Source: QHXW01 sp041486185
GTDB lineage: Bacteria > Acidobacteriota > Terriglobia > Bryobacterales > Bryobacteraceae
Length of the DNA stretch: 12,718 nucleotides
NCBI GenBank assembly: GCA_041486185.1
Contig: JBGPKX010000157.1
Coordinates: forward strand, 1-12,718
Direction: 5' to 3'
The notes beneath the pieces are model-generated. The model saw only the letters and a program-made list of their open reading frames with translations, ran no database searches and was not told the origin of the DNA. Shown here piece by piece: positions 1 through 9,830 of this stretch (position 1 is the stretch's first letter; each line of letters begins with the position of its first letter). Both the position numbers and the translations under genes were made by a program.

Positions 1-452
1 AGATCGATATCCAGCTTGACGATCTCCGTATCGACACGTTTCGCTCGGGTGGCGCCGGCGGCCAGCACGTCAATATGACTGACTCGGCGGTGCGCATCAC
101 GCACTTCCCGACAGGTATCGTGGTTCAGTGCCAGAACGAGCGCTCGCAACACAAAAACCGCGATACCGCCATGAAGCAGCTTCGCGCACGGCTCTACGAA
201 TTCGAGCTGGAAAAGAAGCGCGAAGAGACGCGCAAGACCGAGGCCTCGAAGCTGGACATCAACTTCGGCAGCCAGATCCGTAGCTACGTGCTGGCGCCCT
301 ACCGGATGATCAAAGACCACCGCACCAAGGTCGCGATCGGCGACGTGGACCGCGTTCTCAACGGTGGACTCGATCCCCTCATTCACGCCTACCTGGTGTT
401 CCGCAAGACTGGGAAAGTCGCCGGCGACGGCAAAGATGACTTACCCGAGTAG
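1..452 (+). CDS. prfB: Peptide chain release factor 2 (RF2), 3' part only
   Basis: RF2 recognises UGA and UAA stop codons in the ribosomal A site and triggers release of the finished protein. The reading frame enters from the left edge (first full codon at base 3), so about 150 C-terminal residues are present. The GGQ peptide-release motif is visible as SGGAGGQHVN (bases about 45-74), followed by the usual domain 3 sequence TDSAVRITHFPTG. The run SQIRSYVLAPYRMIKDHRT near the C-terminus is typical of RF2 rather than RF1. The codon-recognition tripeptide (SPF in RF2) and any programmed frameshift lie upstream and cannot be seen. The end of the frame overlaps the start of the next gene by 17 bases, which suggests co-transcription and coupling. 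The ATG at 75 is internal to the protein and is not the start. Confidence 0.95.
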   Translation, partial: IDIQLDDLRIDTFRSGGAGGQHVNMTDSAVRITHFPTGIVVQCQNERSQHKNRDTAMKQLRARLYEFELEKKREETRKTEASKLDINFGSQIRSYVLAPYRMIKDHRTKVAIGDVDRVLNGGLDPLIHAYLVFRKTGKVAGDGKDDLPE

Positions 453-1374
453 CCCGAAGCTCGATCTGAAGATCATCCGTGACGCGGCCGCGCTGATCCG
501 CGAAGGCAAGCTCGTGGCGTTTCCCACGGAAACGGTTTACGGCTTGGGCGCCAATGCGCTCGATTCCCGCGCCGTGGAGAAAATTTTCCGTGTCAAGGGC
601 CGGCCGTCCAGCAGCCCGCTGATTGTCCATGTAGAGTCGCGCGAGGCGGCCCTCAGGCTTGTAACCGACTGGCCGGCCGCCGCCGACAAACTTGCGCGCG
701 AGTTCTGGCCCGGGCCGCTCACGCTGGTGCTTCCGAAGCGCGCGTGCATTCCCGGCGTCGTGACGGCGGGACTGCCCACGGTTGGCCTGCGCGTTCCCGC
801 TAACGAATTCGCTCTGGCGCTGCTGGTCGAGGCCAATGTGCCCATCGCCGCTCCCAGCGCCAATCGTTTCACCGAGCTTTCACCGACCACCGCCGAGCAT
901 GTCCGCAAGTCGCTCGGAGACAGCGTAGACTTCATTCTGGACGGCGGCCCCACGCAGGTAGGTATCGAATCCACGGTGTTGTCGCTGGTCGCCGGCAAGC
1001 CCATGCTGCTCAGGCCTGGCATGATTTCCGTGGAGCAGATCGAGGCTGTGATCGGAAAGATTGAAATTGCCGCCGCCTTACCCGAGGGCGCGCATCCCTC
1101 GCCCGGCATGCATCCGAAACACTACAGTCCACGAACGCCGCTGGTGCTGCATGTTCCCAGCAACGGCCGCGGAGCCTATTTGTGGTTCACTCATCCAGCC
1201 CCGTGCGCCTGCAGCATTCAGATGCCGGGAGATCCGGCGCAGTATGCAGCGGCCCTCTACGAAACACTACACCGCGTGGATGACGAAGGATTCGACTGGA
1301 TCGCTGTCGAGCCGCCTCCCGATGAGCCGGCATGGGCGGGCATCGCCGACCGCCTGAAACGGGCCAGCGGCTGA
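436..1374 (+). CDS. sua5: L-threonylcarbamoyladenylate synthase, Sua5 type (YrdC plus Sua5 domains)
   Basis: The 312-residue product should make threonylcarbamoyl-AMP from threonine, bicarbonate and ATP, the first step of the t6A modification at position 37 of ANN-decoding tRNAs. It acts in the cytoplasm before the TsaBDE transfer step. Residues about 12-200 form the YrdC domain, with the N-terminal FPTETVYGLGAN, a KGRPSSSPLIVHV substrate-binding segment (residues 54-66) and the SAN motif (141-143). The linker SPGMHPKHYSP (222-232), which folds over the active site in Sua5 enzymes, is followed by the smaller C-terminal Sua5 domain. The length therefore fits Sua5 and not short TsaC. I chose the ATG at 436 because homology begins directly after it. 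The same frame is open from 364, but that part only shadows prfB. The stop lies 20 bases from the convergent methyltransferase stop. Confidence 0.94.
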   Translation: MTYPSSPKLDLKIIRDAAALIREGKLVAFPTETVYGLGANALDSRAVEKIFRVKGRPSSSPLIVHVESREAALRLVTDWPAAADKLAREFWPGPLTLVLPKRACIPGVVTAGLPTVGLRVPANEFALALLVEANVPIAAPSANRFTELSPTTAEHVRKSLGDSVDFILDGGPTQVGIESTVLSLVAGKPMLLRPGMISVEQIEAVIGKIEIAAALPEGAHPSPGMHPKHYSPRTPLVLHVPSNGRGAYLWFTHPAPCACSIQMPGDPAQYAAALYETLHRVDDEGFDWIAVEPPPDEPAWAGIADRLKRASG

Positions 1375-1394
1375 GTGTGCCGCGTCGGAAACGC

Positions 1395-2099
1395 TCACTC
1401 CACTTGCTTGCGCGCCACCAGCACGCGCGACGGATAAAAAATCTGCCGCACCGTGGCATCGCGCTCGATGTGGAAATCGCTGGCTTCCACCAGTTCAGGC
1501 ACGCGCTTTTCCACCTGCCGGCCCCAGAACGCCGGCGCTACTTTGCCGCACACTCGATAAACTCCGTTGAACGCCGCCTTGTTCTGGCCGATCAGCACCA
1601 GCACCAGTTGGCCACGATTGCGCAGCACGCGGTGGAACTCGCTGATGGTCCGCTGAATGTCTTCACCCGACAGCAACTCGAGTAGATAGCAGCAGAACAC
1701 GGCGTCAAAGGATGCGTCACGGAACGGCATGTGGCGCGCATCCACGGCGTGGCACTGCGTTTTCGAGCTAGGGAATTCGCGCTGTACCCGGCGATGCGTG
1801 CGCCACGCCATATTGGGCGAAAGATCCACCCCCATGGTCGAGCCGCCGCCGTTAGCGCGCACCAGACGCCGGAACATTTCGCCCGATCCCGTAGCTACCT
1901 CCAGCACGCGCATGCCGTCGCGAAGATCGCTGATCTCGAGCGCGCGGCGGTGCGCGCGTGAGTGAAACAGATAGGTCGAGATCCCGTACACAGGCGCCAG
2001 CCGGTCATAGATGCGGCGTGTGCGATCGGCGAGCGTGGCGGGAAGGCCGTTAACCGGCCAGGCAGTAATTGTGTATTCGAGCTTGTTCAAGCGCTGCAT
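1395..2099 (-). CDS. Class I SAM-dependent methyltransferase, UbiE-like
   Basis: This 234-residue protein has the class I methyltransferase fold. Motif I is VLEVATGSG (residues 65-73), the acidic residue binding the SAM ribose is D92 in GVDLS, and D120 lies in AVDARHMPF, the post-II region near adenine. Overall it resembles UbiE/COQ5-like enzymes (Methyltransf_11), including the N-terminal IYDRLAPVYG segment. The substrate cannot be read from the sequence: quinones, lipids and small metabolites are all possible. It starts 15 bases after the kinase stop on the same strand, so the two are probably one transcript. A strong AAGGAG lies just before the ATG at 2099, but only two bases separate them, which is tight. 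The in-frame TTG three codons later, 11 bases from the AAGGAG, is an alternative start. Confidence 0.85.
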   Translation of the reverse strand: MQRLNKLEYTITAWPVNGLPATLADRTRRIYDRLAPVYGISTYLFHSRAHRRALEISDLRDGMRVLEVATGSGEMFRRLVRANGGGSTMGVDLSPNMAWRTHRRVQREFPSSKTQCHAVDARHMPFRDASFDAVFCCYLLELLSGEDIQRTISEFHRVLRNRGQLVLVLIGQNKAAFNGVYRVCGKVAPAFWGRQVEKRVPELVEASDFHIERDATVRQIFYPSRVLVARKQVE

Positions 2100-2114
2100 G
2101 TCTCCTTGGGTAGA

Positions 2115-3422
2115 TTATGAGACCGCCGCCAACTCGGTCTGCAGTTCGGGAACCTCAATTTCGATACGAGTGCCTTTTCCCGGATGGCTGTCAATCCACA
2201 TGCGGTAATTCGTGCCGAAGAGCACTTTCAAGCGTTCGTTCACATTGCTGACGCCAATGCCTTTTTCGAGCATCTTGGCCAGCTTGGGCTCTGGAATCCC
2301 CACGCCGTCATCTTCCACTACTAAATATAGCCGCCCGTCGAGCCGCCGCGTGCGCAGCCAGATGGTGCCCCCCTCGACTTTGTTGCTGAGGCCGTGCTTC
2401 ACGCAATTCTCCACCAGCGGCTGCAGCAGCATGCTGGGAACCAGCATATCCAGGCTCTGGGCATCCACTTCCTTTTCAAACTTCAATTTTTCGCCGAAGC
2501 GCGCCACTTCAATCGAGAGGTAATCCTCAATGAAATCCAGCTCATCGCGCAGCGGGCTGAGATTTTCGTGCTTGCGCAGCAGGCGCCGAAGAATCCGCGA
2601 CAGCTTCAGGACCATCAAGCGCGCCTGTTGCGGGTCGGTTCGAATTAATGAGGATACCGAATTCAGGGTGTTGAACAGGAAATGCGGATTGATCTGGCTG
2701 GTGAGCGCCTGGAGCCGCGCCTGCGTGAGCAGCCGCTGCTGCTCTTCGAGCTTGTTCTCATTCCGTGTGTTGTTCCAGATTTTGAGCGGCAGCACCACCG
2801 CGAACAAGGTCGTCGCGTAGAGGGCGACGAAAATCATGAAATGCGGATGGGGCCAGGTTGGCTGCAGCGCAAACACCAGGACCTTTTGCGGGATGTTGTG
2901 CAGCATCTGCCGCAGAAACTCAGCGAAAAGAATCACCGCCAGAAACAGCAGATGAAACCCGCTGCGCCGGTAATTCCGCTGTTTGAAAAAACGCCAGAGA
3001 TTCAGGTCGAAGAAGGGCGAAAAACGCCAGATGTCCTCGGTATCGGGCGCGCAATCACGCAACAGGCCGCCCAAAACCCCGATGGCGGCCAGCAGCGGCA
3101 TGCTCAGCAGCTCGCCATTCATCATGGCGGGAATGGAGACGACGATCCCGGATAACAGGCCGGTCACGTAGCCGCCCAATATTCCGGCCAGCAGGCAGCC
3201 TTCCAGGCCCAGATCGACCGCCAGATAAGAGCTCGTCTTCACACGCGTGGCCACCCCCGCCGCGAAGATGACCGAGAACCATAAGGCGAGCTGCACCCGC
3301 TGATTCAGCGTGCGGTTTTCGCGCAGCAGCATGCGCTGCACCGCGTCCGGACGCACAAGGATGCTGGCCAGCGATGCCACCACGCCCAGCTTGACCAGCA
3401 GTGTGACGAGGAGCGATTCCAC
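2115..3422 (-). CDS. LytS/YehU-type membrane sensor histidine kinase
   Basis: This 435-residue inner-membrane kinase belongs to the LytS family. The N-terminal 215 residues hold about six hydrophobic segments (roughly 5-23, 44-60, 73-97, 107-121, 157-173, 196-216), consistent with a 5TM-LYT sensor region. The cytoplasmic part begins with a short coiled linker and then the His_kinase box SQINPHFLFNTLNSV, with phospho-acceptor H247. It is followed by an HATPase with N-box LVENCVKHG (N339), G1 box DDGVGIP (371-377) and GIGVSNVNERL (388-398). Such kinases normally phosphorylate a LytTR-type response regulator, but none is encoded nearby: the next gene in the unit is a methyltransferase. The start is GTG. 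It is chosen because the first residues (ESLLVTLLVKLGVVASLAS) already fit the family, while the ATG at 3432 is out of frame. No clear Shine-Dalgarno precedes the GTG. Confidence 0.9.
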   Translation of the reverse strand: MESLLVTLLVKLGVVASLASILVRPDAVQRMLLRENRTLNQRVQLALWFSVIFAAGVATRVKTSSYLAVDLGLEGCLLAGILGGYVTGLLSGIVVSIPAMMNGELLSMPLLAAIGVLGGLLRDCAPDTEDIWRFSPFFDLNLWRFFKQRNYRRSGFHLLFLAVILFAEFLRQMLHNIPQKVLVFALQPTWPHPHFMIFVALYATTLFAVVLPLKIWNNTRNENKLEEQQRLLTQARLQALTSQINPHFLFNTLNSVSSLIRTDPQQARLMVLKLSRILRRLLRKHENLSPLRDELDFIEDYLSIEVARFGEKLKFEKEVDAQSLDMLVPSMLLQPLVENCVKHGLSNKVEGGTIWLRTRRLDGRLYLVVEDDGVGIPEPKLAKMLEKGIGVSNVNERLKVLFGTNYRMWIDSHPGKGTRIEIEVPELQTELAAVS

Positions 3423-3430
3423 TCGCAGCC

Positions 3431-3438
3431 ATTATAAT
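3431..3438. promoter_or_regulatory. Candidate shared -10 region for the divergent kinase and ribA genes
   Basis: The eight bases ATTATAAT read TATAAT on both strands: plus strand 3433-3438 and minus strand 3436-3431. They lie between two divergent genes. On the plus strand the predicted transcript would begin near 3445, giving ribA a leader of about 24 bases. On the minus strand it would begin within a few bases of the GTG at 3422, giving a nearly leaderless kinase mRNA. No convincing TTGACA-like hexamer sits 16-18 bases away on either side, so only the -10 match supports this call. Confidence 0.45.
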
Positions 3439-3468
3439 AGAAGGAATCTGACCAGTAGCCACGATAAA

Positions 3469-4086
3469 ATGCCCGTTGCCGCCGTGTTTCGGCTTGAAAA
3501 GGTGGCCGAAGCCGCATTTCCAACCCGTTGGGGAGAGTTCCGCATCTACGGATTCGCCGGCCATTACCCCGGCCGTGTGGAGGAAGCCGTGGTGCTAAAA
3601 ATGGGCGATCTCGCCGTTCCGCCTGCGCCGCTGGTGCGTATTCACTCGCAATGTTTGACCGGCGACGTGTTCCACAGCCTGCGCTGCGATTGCCGCGCGC
3701 AGCTCGAGCTGGCGCTCGCCCGCATCGCCGAAGAGGGCCGTGGCCTGCTGATCTACGAGCACCAGGAAGGCCGCGGCATCGGCTTGCTCAACAAGCTGCG
3801 CGCTTACGAATTGCAAGACGCCGGCGCCGACACCGTCGAAGCCAACGAACGCCTCGGTTTCGAGGTGGACCTGCGCAGCTATGAGCTCCCCGGAGCGATC
3901 CTGCGCTTCTTCGGGCTCACCAGGGTGCGCCTGCTCTCCAACAATCCCGAAAAAGTGGAGGCCGTCGAGCGCGCCGGCGTGGAGGTGGTCGAGCGCATCC
4001 CCTGCCTGGTCGATCCGGTGGATTCCTCGCAGGCCTATCTGCGGACCAAGAAGGACAAAATGGGCCACTTGATCGACGGGCTGTAG
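3469..4086 (+). CDS. ribA: GTP cyclohydrolase II (riboflavin synthesis)
   Basis: The 205-residue protein opens the riboflavin pathway by converting GTP to 2,5-diamino-6-ribosylamino-4-pyrimidinone 5'-phosphate, with release of formate and pyrophosphate. The zinc ligands are C62, C73 and C75 in IHSQCLTGDVFHSLRCDC. YEHQEGRGIGLLNKLRAYELQ (residues 96-116) is the GTP-binding and catalytic region, D134/R136 match the conserved GFxxDxR site, and LLSNNPEKV and KDKMGHL (194-201) are typical C-terminal motifs. The length fits stand-alone RibA (E. coli about 196 residues) rather than the RibBA fusion. The frame is open further upstream, but homology begins near the ATG at 3469, and the dyad promoter at 3431-3438 argues against a longer start. 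An AAGGA at 3441-3445 is too distant to be a good ribosome-binding site. The last 35 codons are duplicated, in decayed form, at 9593-9714. Confidence 0.95.
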   Translation: MPVAAVFRLEKVAEAAFPTRWGEFRIYGFAGHYPGRVEEAVVLKMGDLAVPPAPLVRIHSQCLTGDVFHSLRCDCRAQLELALARIAEEGRGLLIYEHQEGRGIGLLNKLRAYELQDAGADTVEANERLGFEVDLRSYELPGAILRFFGLTRVRLLSNNPEKVEAVERAGVEVVERIPCLVDPVDSSQAYLRTKKDKMGHLIDGL

Positions 4087-4098
4087 AGTCGCGCCCGG
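3981..4098 (+). repeat. Left copy of a direct repeat covering the ribA 3' end
   Basis: This stretch aligns without gaps to 9609-9726 (offset 5628). I count 11 mismatches in 118 bases, about 91% identity. The longest unbroken match is 29 bases, 4070-4098 against 9698-9726, which spans the last four codons, the stop and 12 bases beyond. Weaker similarity continues upstream to about 3965, with a one-base gap, and possibly downstream to about 4130. The left copy is the one that completes a functional ribA. The pair brackets the YfiR-kinase-TonB receptor operon. Confidence 0.9.
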
Positions 4099-4449
4099 GA
4101 ACCCTCCTACCGAGATACTCCTAAAGTCTCCTGACCAACTGCCGATCAACTGGTCGGAGGCTTACTTTCTGAGTCCTACTCTTGTCTACCGGGAAACGGC
4201 CGGTCCTCGGGGCCGCGAGCGGCGCCGAACCCGTGGCGGAACCATGCGCGCGCTTTGAGCGTCGCTACGACCAGCTAGGCGTCGACGAACGGGCCGCCAC
4301 GCATTCGGAAGCTGTCCGCCGGTCGGCGATGGCATATGTCGGCGGCAGCGACGGCGTTAATGCGGACCGAGAGGAATTAAACGAGCGCTGAATCGATCCA
4401 CGCCAGCCAAACACGCCGTGTTCAGTCGGCAAAAGCAGATAGCCCTTAC
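4099..4449. other. 350-base region without a convincing gene, upstream of the YfiR operon
   Basis: No gene, tRNA or riboswitch that I recognise lies here. A 69-codon frame runs from a TTG at 4182 to 4391. It has no homology I know, no good ribosome-binding site and low-complexity Ala/Arg/Glu content, so I do not call it a gene. Short G+C-rich inverted repeats occur (for example CGGCC at 4197-4201 with GGCCG at 4211-4215), but none is followed by a T-run. The first 30 bases may be faintly similar to the sequence after the right repeat copy. The promoter of the downstream operon should be in this region. The only specific site I can point to is the palindrome at 4410-4422. Confidence 0.5.
4410..4422. 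promoter_or_regulatory. Perfect 13-base palindrome upstream of the YfiR operon, possible operator
   Basis: AACACG, one central C, then CGTGTT form a perfect 6+6 inverted repeat that ends 27 bases before the ATG at 4450. Its length and position fit a dimeric repressor or activator site overlapping the operon promoter. I cannot identify a clear -35/-10 pair around it, no regulator gene is adjacent, and the site occurs once here as far as I can see. The assignment is positional only. Confidence 0.3.
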
Positions 4450-5048
4450 ATGAGAATCATGCGCCAATTCCGGAAGCTCGCGACTGTGCCGGATGCGGTC
4501 CCCCTAACAATGGTTGTACTCGGCCTCGGTTGGACCATGACGTTCGTGGCAGTCGCGGCCGAGCCTCACGACGTTCCTATAGAAATCCAAGTCAAAGCAG
4601 CGTTCATCTACAATTTTGCGAAATTTGTTGAATGGCCCGGCAACGCTGGAGTAAGCGCCATCACGTTTTGCGTTTTTGGTGACGAACTACTCGCCGGTGC
4701 TCTCGAACGAACCGTCACAGGGAAAACCATTGAGGGACACATCCTTGTAGTGAATCGCAATCCGGATCCCTCCAATGCAGCGCATTGCGATGTGGCGTTC
4801 ATCGGTGGAAACGGCACGAAGGGGACGGACGATCTCCTGCAGGCTGTGGCACGAGCCGGCGTACTCACTGTCGGCGATGGCGAACGGTTCGCGCAGGGCG
4901 GAGGGATGATCCAGCTCATTCGACAGGACAACAAGCTCCGATTTGCAGTGAACGTCGACAGTGTGGGTCGCTACGGGGTCCGTGTTAGCTCGAAGCTGCT
5001 GCAATTAGCCGAAGTGGTCCATGAGTCCGGGAGAAAAGGGAGGCAGCG

Positions 5049-5052
<4 letters not shown>
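4450..5052 (+). CDS. YfiR-family periplasmic protein (DUF4154)
   Basis: The 200-residue product has a hydrophobic signal segment at about residues 18-37, with likely cleavage near AVA-AEP. A YfiR-type domain follows, with the hallmark VKAAFIYNFAKFVEWP at residues 48-63. In Pseudomonas aeruginosa, YfiR is a periplasmic repressor that binds the periplasmic sensor of the diguanylate cyclase YfiN and is held off by the outer-membrane lipoprotein YfiB. Here C74 and C113 have the same 39-residue spacing as the YfiR C71-C110 disulfide (recalled from the published structure), while nothing matches the second pair, C145-C152. The stop overlaps the GTG of the next gene by four bases, so the kinase is translationally coupled and is the probable binding partner. 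The start could also be the ATG at 4459, and neither has a good ribosome-binding site. Confidence 0.88.
5036..5043 (+). promoter_or_regulatory. Ribosome-binding site fixing the GTG start of the hybrid kinase
   Basis: AAGGGAGG sits inside the last codons of the YfiR-family gene, five bases before the GTG at 5049. It is the best Shine-Dalgarno sequence in this operon, and it supports the GTG start and the four-base overlap with the upstream stop. Confidence 0.7.
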
Positions 5053-7453
<2,401 letters not shown>

Positions 7454-7457
<4 letters not shown>

Positions 7458-9574
7458 GTTCCTGCTATAAAGTAGTCCGGCAACGCTTCGATGACGTTTC
7501 GCGGGTGCTTAGGTTAGCACACCCCTTCTGGGCGAGTGACTTGGCTGCCCGACGCGTCATGCTGCGATTTCGCCAGGGTCTGATGTGGATCCTCATGCCT
7601 GCTCTGTGGGCTCTGCCAAGCCCGGGTCGAGACTCGGGCTCTCAGGATGTTACCAATGCGAGCCTGGAACAACTGATGAATATTGAGGTGACTTCGGTTT
7701 CGAAGAAAGAGCAGAAGCTTTCCACAACCGCAGCCGCGGTATTCGTACTCACCCAAGAGGATATCCGCCGTTCGGGGGCGACGAATATACCCGATCTGCT
7801 GCGTATGGTTCCGGGAGTGGACGTCGCTCAGATTGATGCCAATACCTGGGCGATCAGCATTCGGGGGTTCAACACCCGATTCTCAAACAAGGTGCTCGTG
7901 CTGGTCGACGGTCGCGCTGTCTACACGCCGGCATTCTCAGGCGTATTTTGGGACCAGCAAACCGTCCCCCTGGAGGACATCGATCGTATTGAAGTGATTC
8001 GCGGCCCGGGTGCAACTGTGTGGGGCGCAAACGCGATGAACGGCGTGATCAATATCATCACCAAGAGCGCCAGCGCGACGCAAGGCGGGCTGATCTCCGG
8101 AGGCGTAGGCAGTGAAGACAAGGCCCGCGGATTTCTGCGTTACGGCGGCAAGATTGGGCTCCGGGGAACGTATCGCGTTTTCGGCAATTATTTCGACGTG
8201 GGCAATTTGACGTCGATGGACGGCCGGGAAGGGGTGGATGGCTGGCACAGCGAGGGCGCTGGTTTCCGCTCCGATTGGGATCTATCTCCGCGCGACTCGC
8301 TCAGTGTGGAGGGCGACGTGTCAATGGCTCACGAAGGTCAAACTGCCGTGAGCGTGTTCACAAACGCCCCGCCGTTCATACGGGCGTTCAACGCCAAGAT
8401 CGAATTTGGCGCCGGCGACCTGCTGGGACGTTGGAATCATACCTTTGCGGACGGCTCCGCTATGACATTTCAAGCCTACTACGATACTTACCATCGCACT
8501 GGCACAGCCGCCGGCGATGACGAAATCCAGCATACGGTCGATTTCGACTTTCAGCATCACTTCCTGCTGGGGAGCCGTCAGGATATCGTATGGGGTCTGG
8601 GCTATCGGTCCATCAATGATCATCTCTTTCCGGGAAATGCGAGCTCGTTCGCTCCCCCAAAGCGCAACGAGGGCCTCTTCAGTGCTTTTGTTCAGGATGA
8701 GATCAGGATCACGAATTGGCTGGAGTTCACGTTGGGATCCAGGTTCGAGCACAACAGCTACACGGGATTTGAATATGAGCCGGGAGCACGTTTGGCGTGG
8801 CATCCAACGGAACGGCATACGGTGTGGACCTCAGCATCTCAGGCGATTCGCCAGCCCTCCAGCGTCGATACCGGCTTGATCGCTGATGTTGCCGCATTTA
8901 CTTTGGAGAACGGCAAGCTCGGCGTATCCACGCTCTTTGGAAACCCGCACTTCAAGGTGGAGCAACTCCGGGATTATGAGGTGGGATATCGTGCCCAGCT
9001 AACCGGGAGCCTCTCGTTGGATGTCGCCATGTTCCTCAATGTGTACCGGCATCTCCAAACCTCGGAGCCCGGAACCCCATATTTCGTTTCAGGTCCGGGG
9101 CTGGAGAGGGTGGTATTCCCGTTGGTATTCGACAACAAAGCCCATGCACGCAATCATGGCGCGGAAGTTTCGGCGAACTGGAATGTGAACCGCCGGTGGC
9201 GCATCACCTCCGGCTATTCCGTGATCCATATGAATATCGATCCCGACCCCTCGAGTCACGATCCAAATGCGGAAGTACTGGAGGGCGAGACGCCCAAGCA
9301 CATGTTTCAAGTGCGCTCGCTATTCACCATGAAGAGGAACGTGGATTTTGACAGTGCGCTTTACTATGTGAACCACCTGCCGGACGGAGCCATCCCCAGC
9401 TATGCGCGCTTGGATACGCGTCTGGCTTGGCGCATCGGTGAGTCGCTGGAGTTAAGTGCTGTGGGTCAGAACCTGCTGCGGCCGAGACACCTGGAATTCA
9501 ACGAAACCAATGGTCTGTTCCTAGGCACGCAGGTCGAACGAAGTGTCTTCGGAAGGGTGACATGGCGGTTTTGA
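7454..9574 (+). CDS. TonB-dependent outer-membrane receptor
   Basis: The 706-residue product has a plug domain (about residues 88-205) with IPDLLRMVPGVDV, SIRGFNTRFSNKVLVLVDG and the strong IDRIEVIRGPGATVWGANA signature, then a beta-barrel ending in the C-terminal aromatic VTWRF. Such proteins import ligands using TonB energy, and some pass a signal inward. The ligand cannot be told: the barrel is closest in style to the CirA/BtuB class. LMNIEVTSVSKKEQ just before the plug may hold the TonB box. The ATG overlaps the kinase stop by four bases (ATGA), with AAGGAG at 7437-7442, so translation is coupled. That start puts 35 polar residues ahead of the hydrophobic signal segment (about 42-56). The in-frame ATG at 7559 would give a normal signal peptide but lacks a good ribosome-binding site. 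Expression with YfiR and the kinase suggests it senses or feeds the same pathway. Confidence 0.92.
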
Positions 9575-9592
9575 GCATCTCTCAAACAGCTC

Positions 9593-9714
9593 TTCGGGCG
9601 CTAGGGTCGGAGGTAGTCGAGCGCATGCCCTGCCTGGTCGATCCCGTGGATTCATCGCAGGCCTATCTGCGGATCAAGAAGGATGAGATGCGCCGCCTGA
9701 TCGACGGGCTGTAG
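9593..9714 (+). pseudogene. ribA: Remnant of the 3' end of ribA
   Basis: Translated in the ribA frame, 9611-9714 gives EVVERMPCLVDPVDSSQAY, then LRIKKDEMRRLIDGL and a stop. It differs from the intact C-terminus at five residues, including replacement of the conserved KMGH by EMRR. Upstream, similarity reaches back to about 9593 with a one-base deletion relative to ribA. Nothing earlier of the gene is present, and the fragment lies 18 bases after the TonB receptor stop. It has no start or ribosome-binding site and should not be expressed as a protein. It is most simply the displaced end of an older ribA, now decaying. Confidence 0.88.
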
Positions 9715-9726
9715 AGTCGCGCCCGG
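9609..9726 (+). repeat. Right copy of the direct repeat of the ribA 3' end
   Basis: This partner of 3981-4098 is in the same orientation, and I count 107 of 118 identical bases. The perfect 29-base segment is 9698-9726 and includes the stop codon plus 12 non-coding bases, so the similarity is not only protein-level constraint. Similarity ends sharply at 9726/4098, apart from a possible faint continuation over the next 30-40 bases. Confidence 0.9.
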
Positions 9727-9830
9727 TCCCCCAAGTCTGAGATCCCGCCACCTCCTGCGCCATGGACGGCAGGAATGCCCACTCCGCTGGCGCGCACTCT
9801 GTCACCTTGGTATCATTCCAGTTCCACCCC

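Noticed and set aside
537..1109. A 190-codon minus-strand open frame over sua5
   Set aside because: It is antisense to a gene with clear family motifs and contains no recognisable domain, so it reflects G+C-rich codon bias.
1372..1397. Short hairpin between the convergent sua5 and methyltransferase stops
   Set aside because: The stem is six pairs including a G-T pair with a 14-base loop and no T-tract, so it is likely chance.
4182..4391. A 69-codon open frame upstream of the YfiR-family gene
   Set aside because: It needs a TTG start, has no good ribosome-binding site and no recognisable homology, and random open frames of this length are common in G+C-rich DNA.
4099..4449. Cobalamin or cyclic di-GMP riboswitch ahead of the TonB receptor operon
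   Set aside because: I looked for the conserved B12-box and GEMM cores and did not find them. Only generic G+C-rich hairpins are present.
9569..9587. Inverted repeat TTTGAG / CTCAAA spanning the TonB receptor stop, as a possible terminator
   Set aside because: The stem is only six mostly A/T pairs and no run of T follows, so an intrinsic terminator is not supported.
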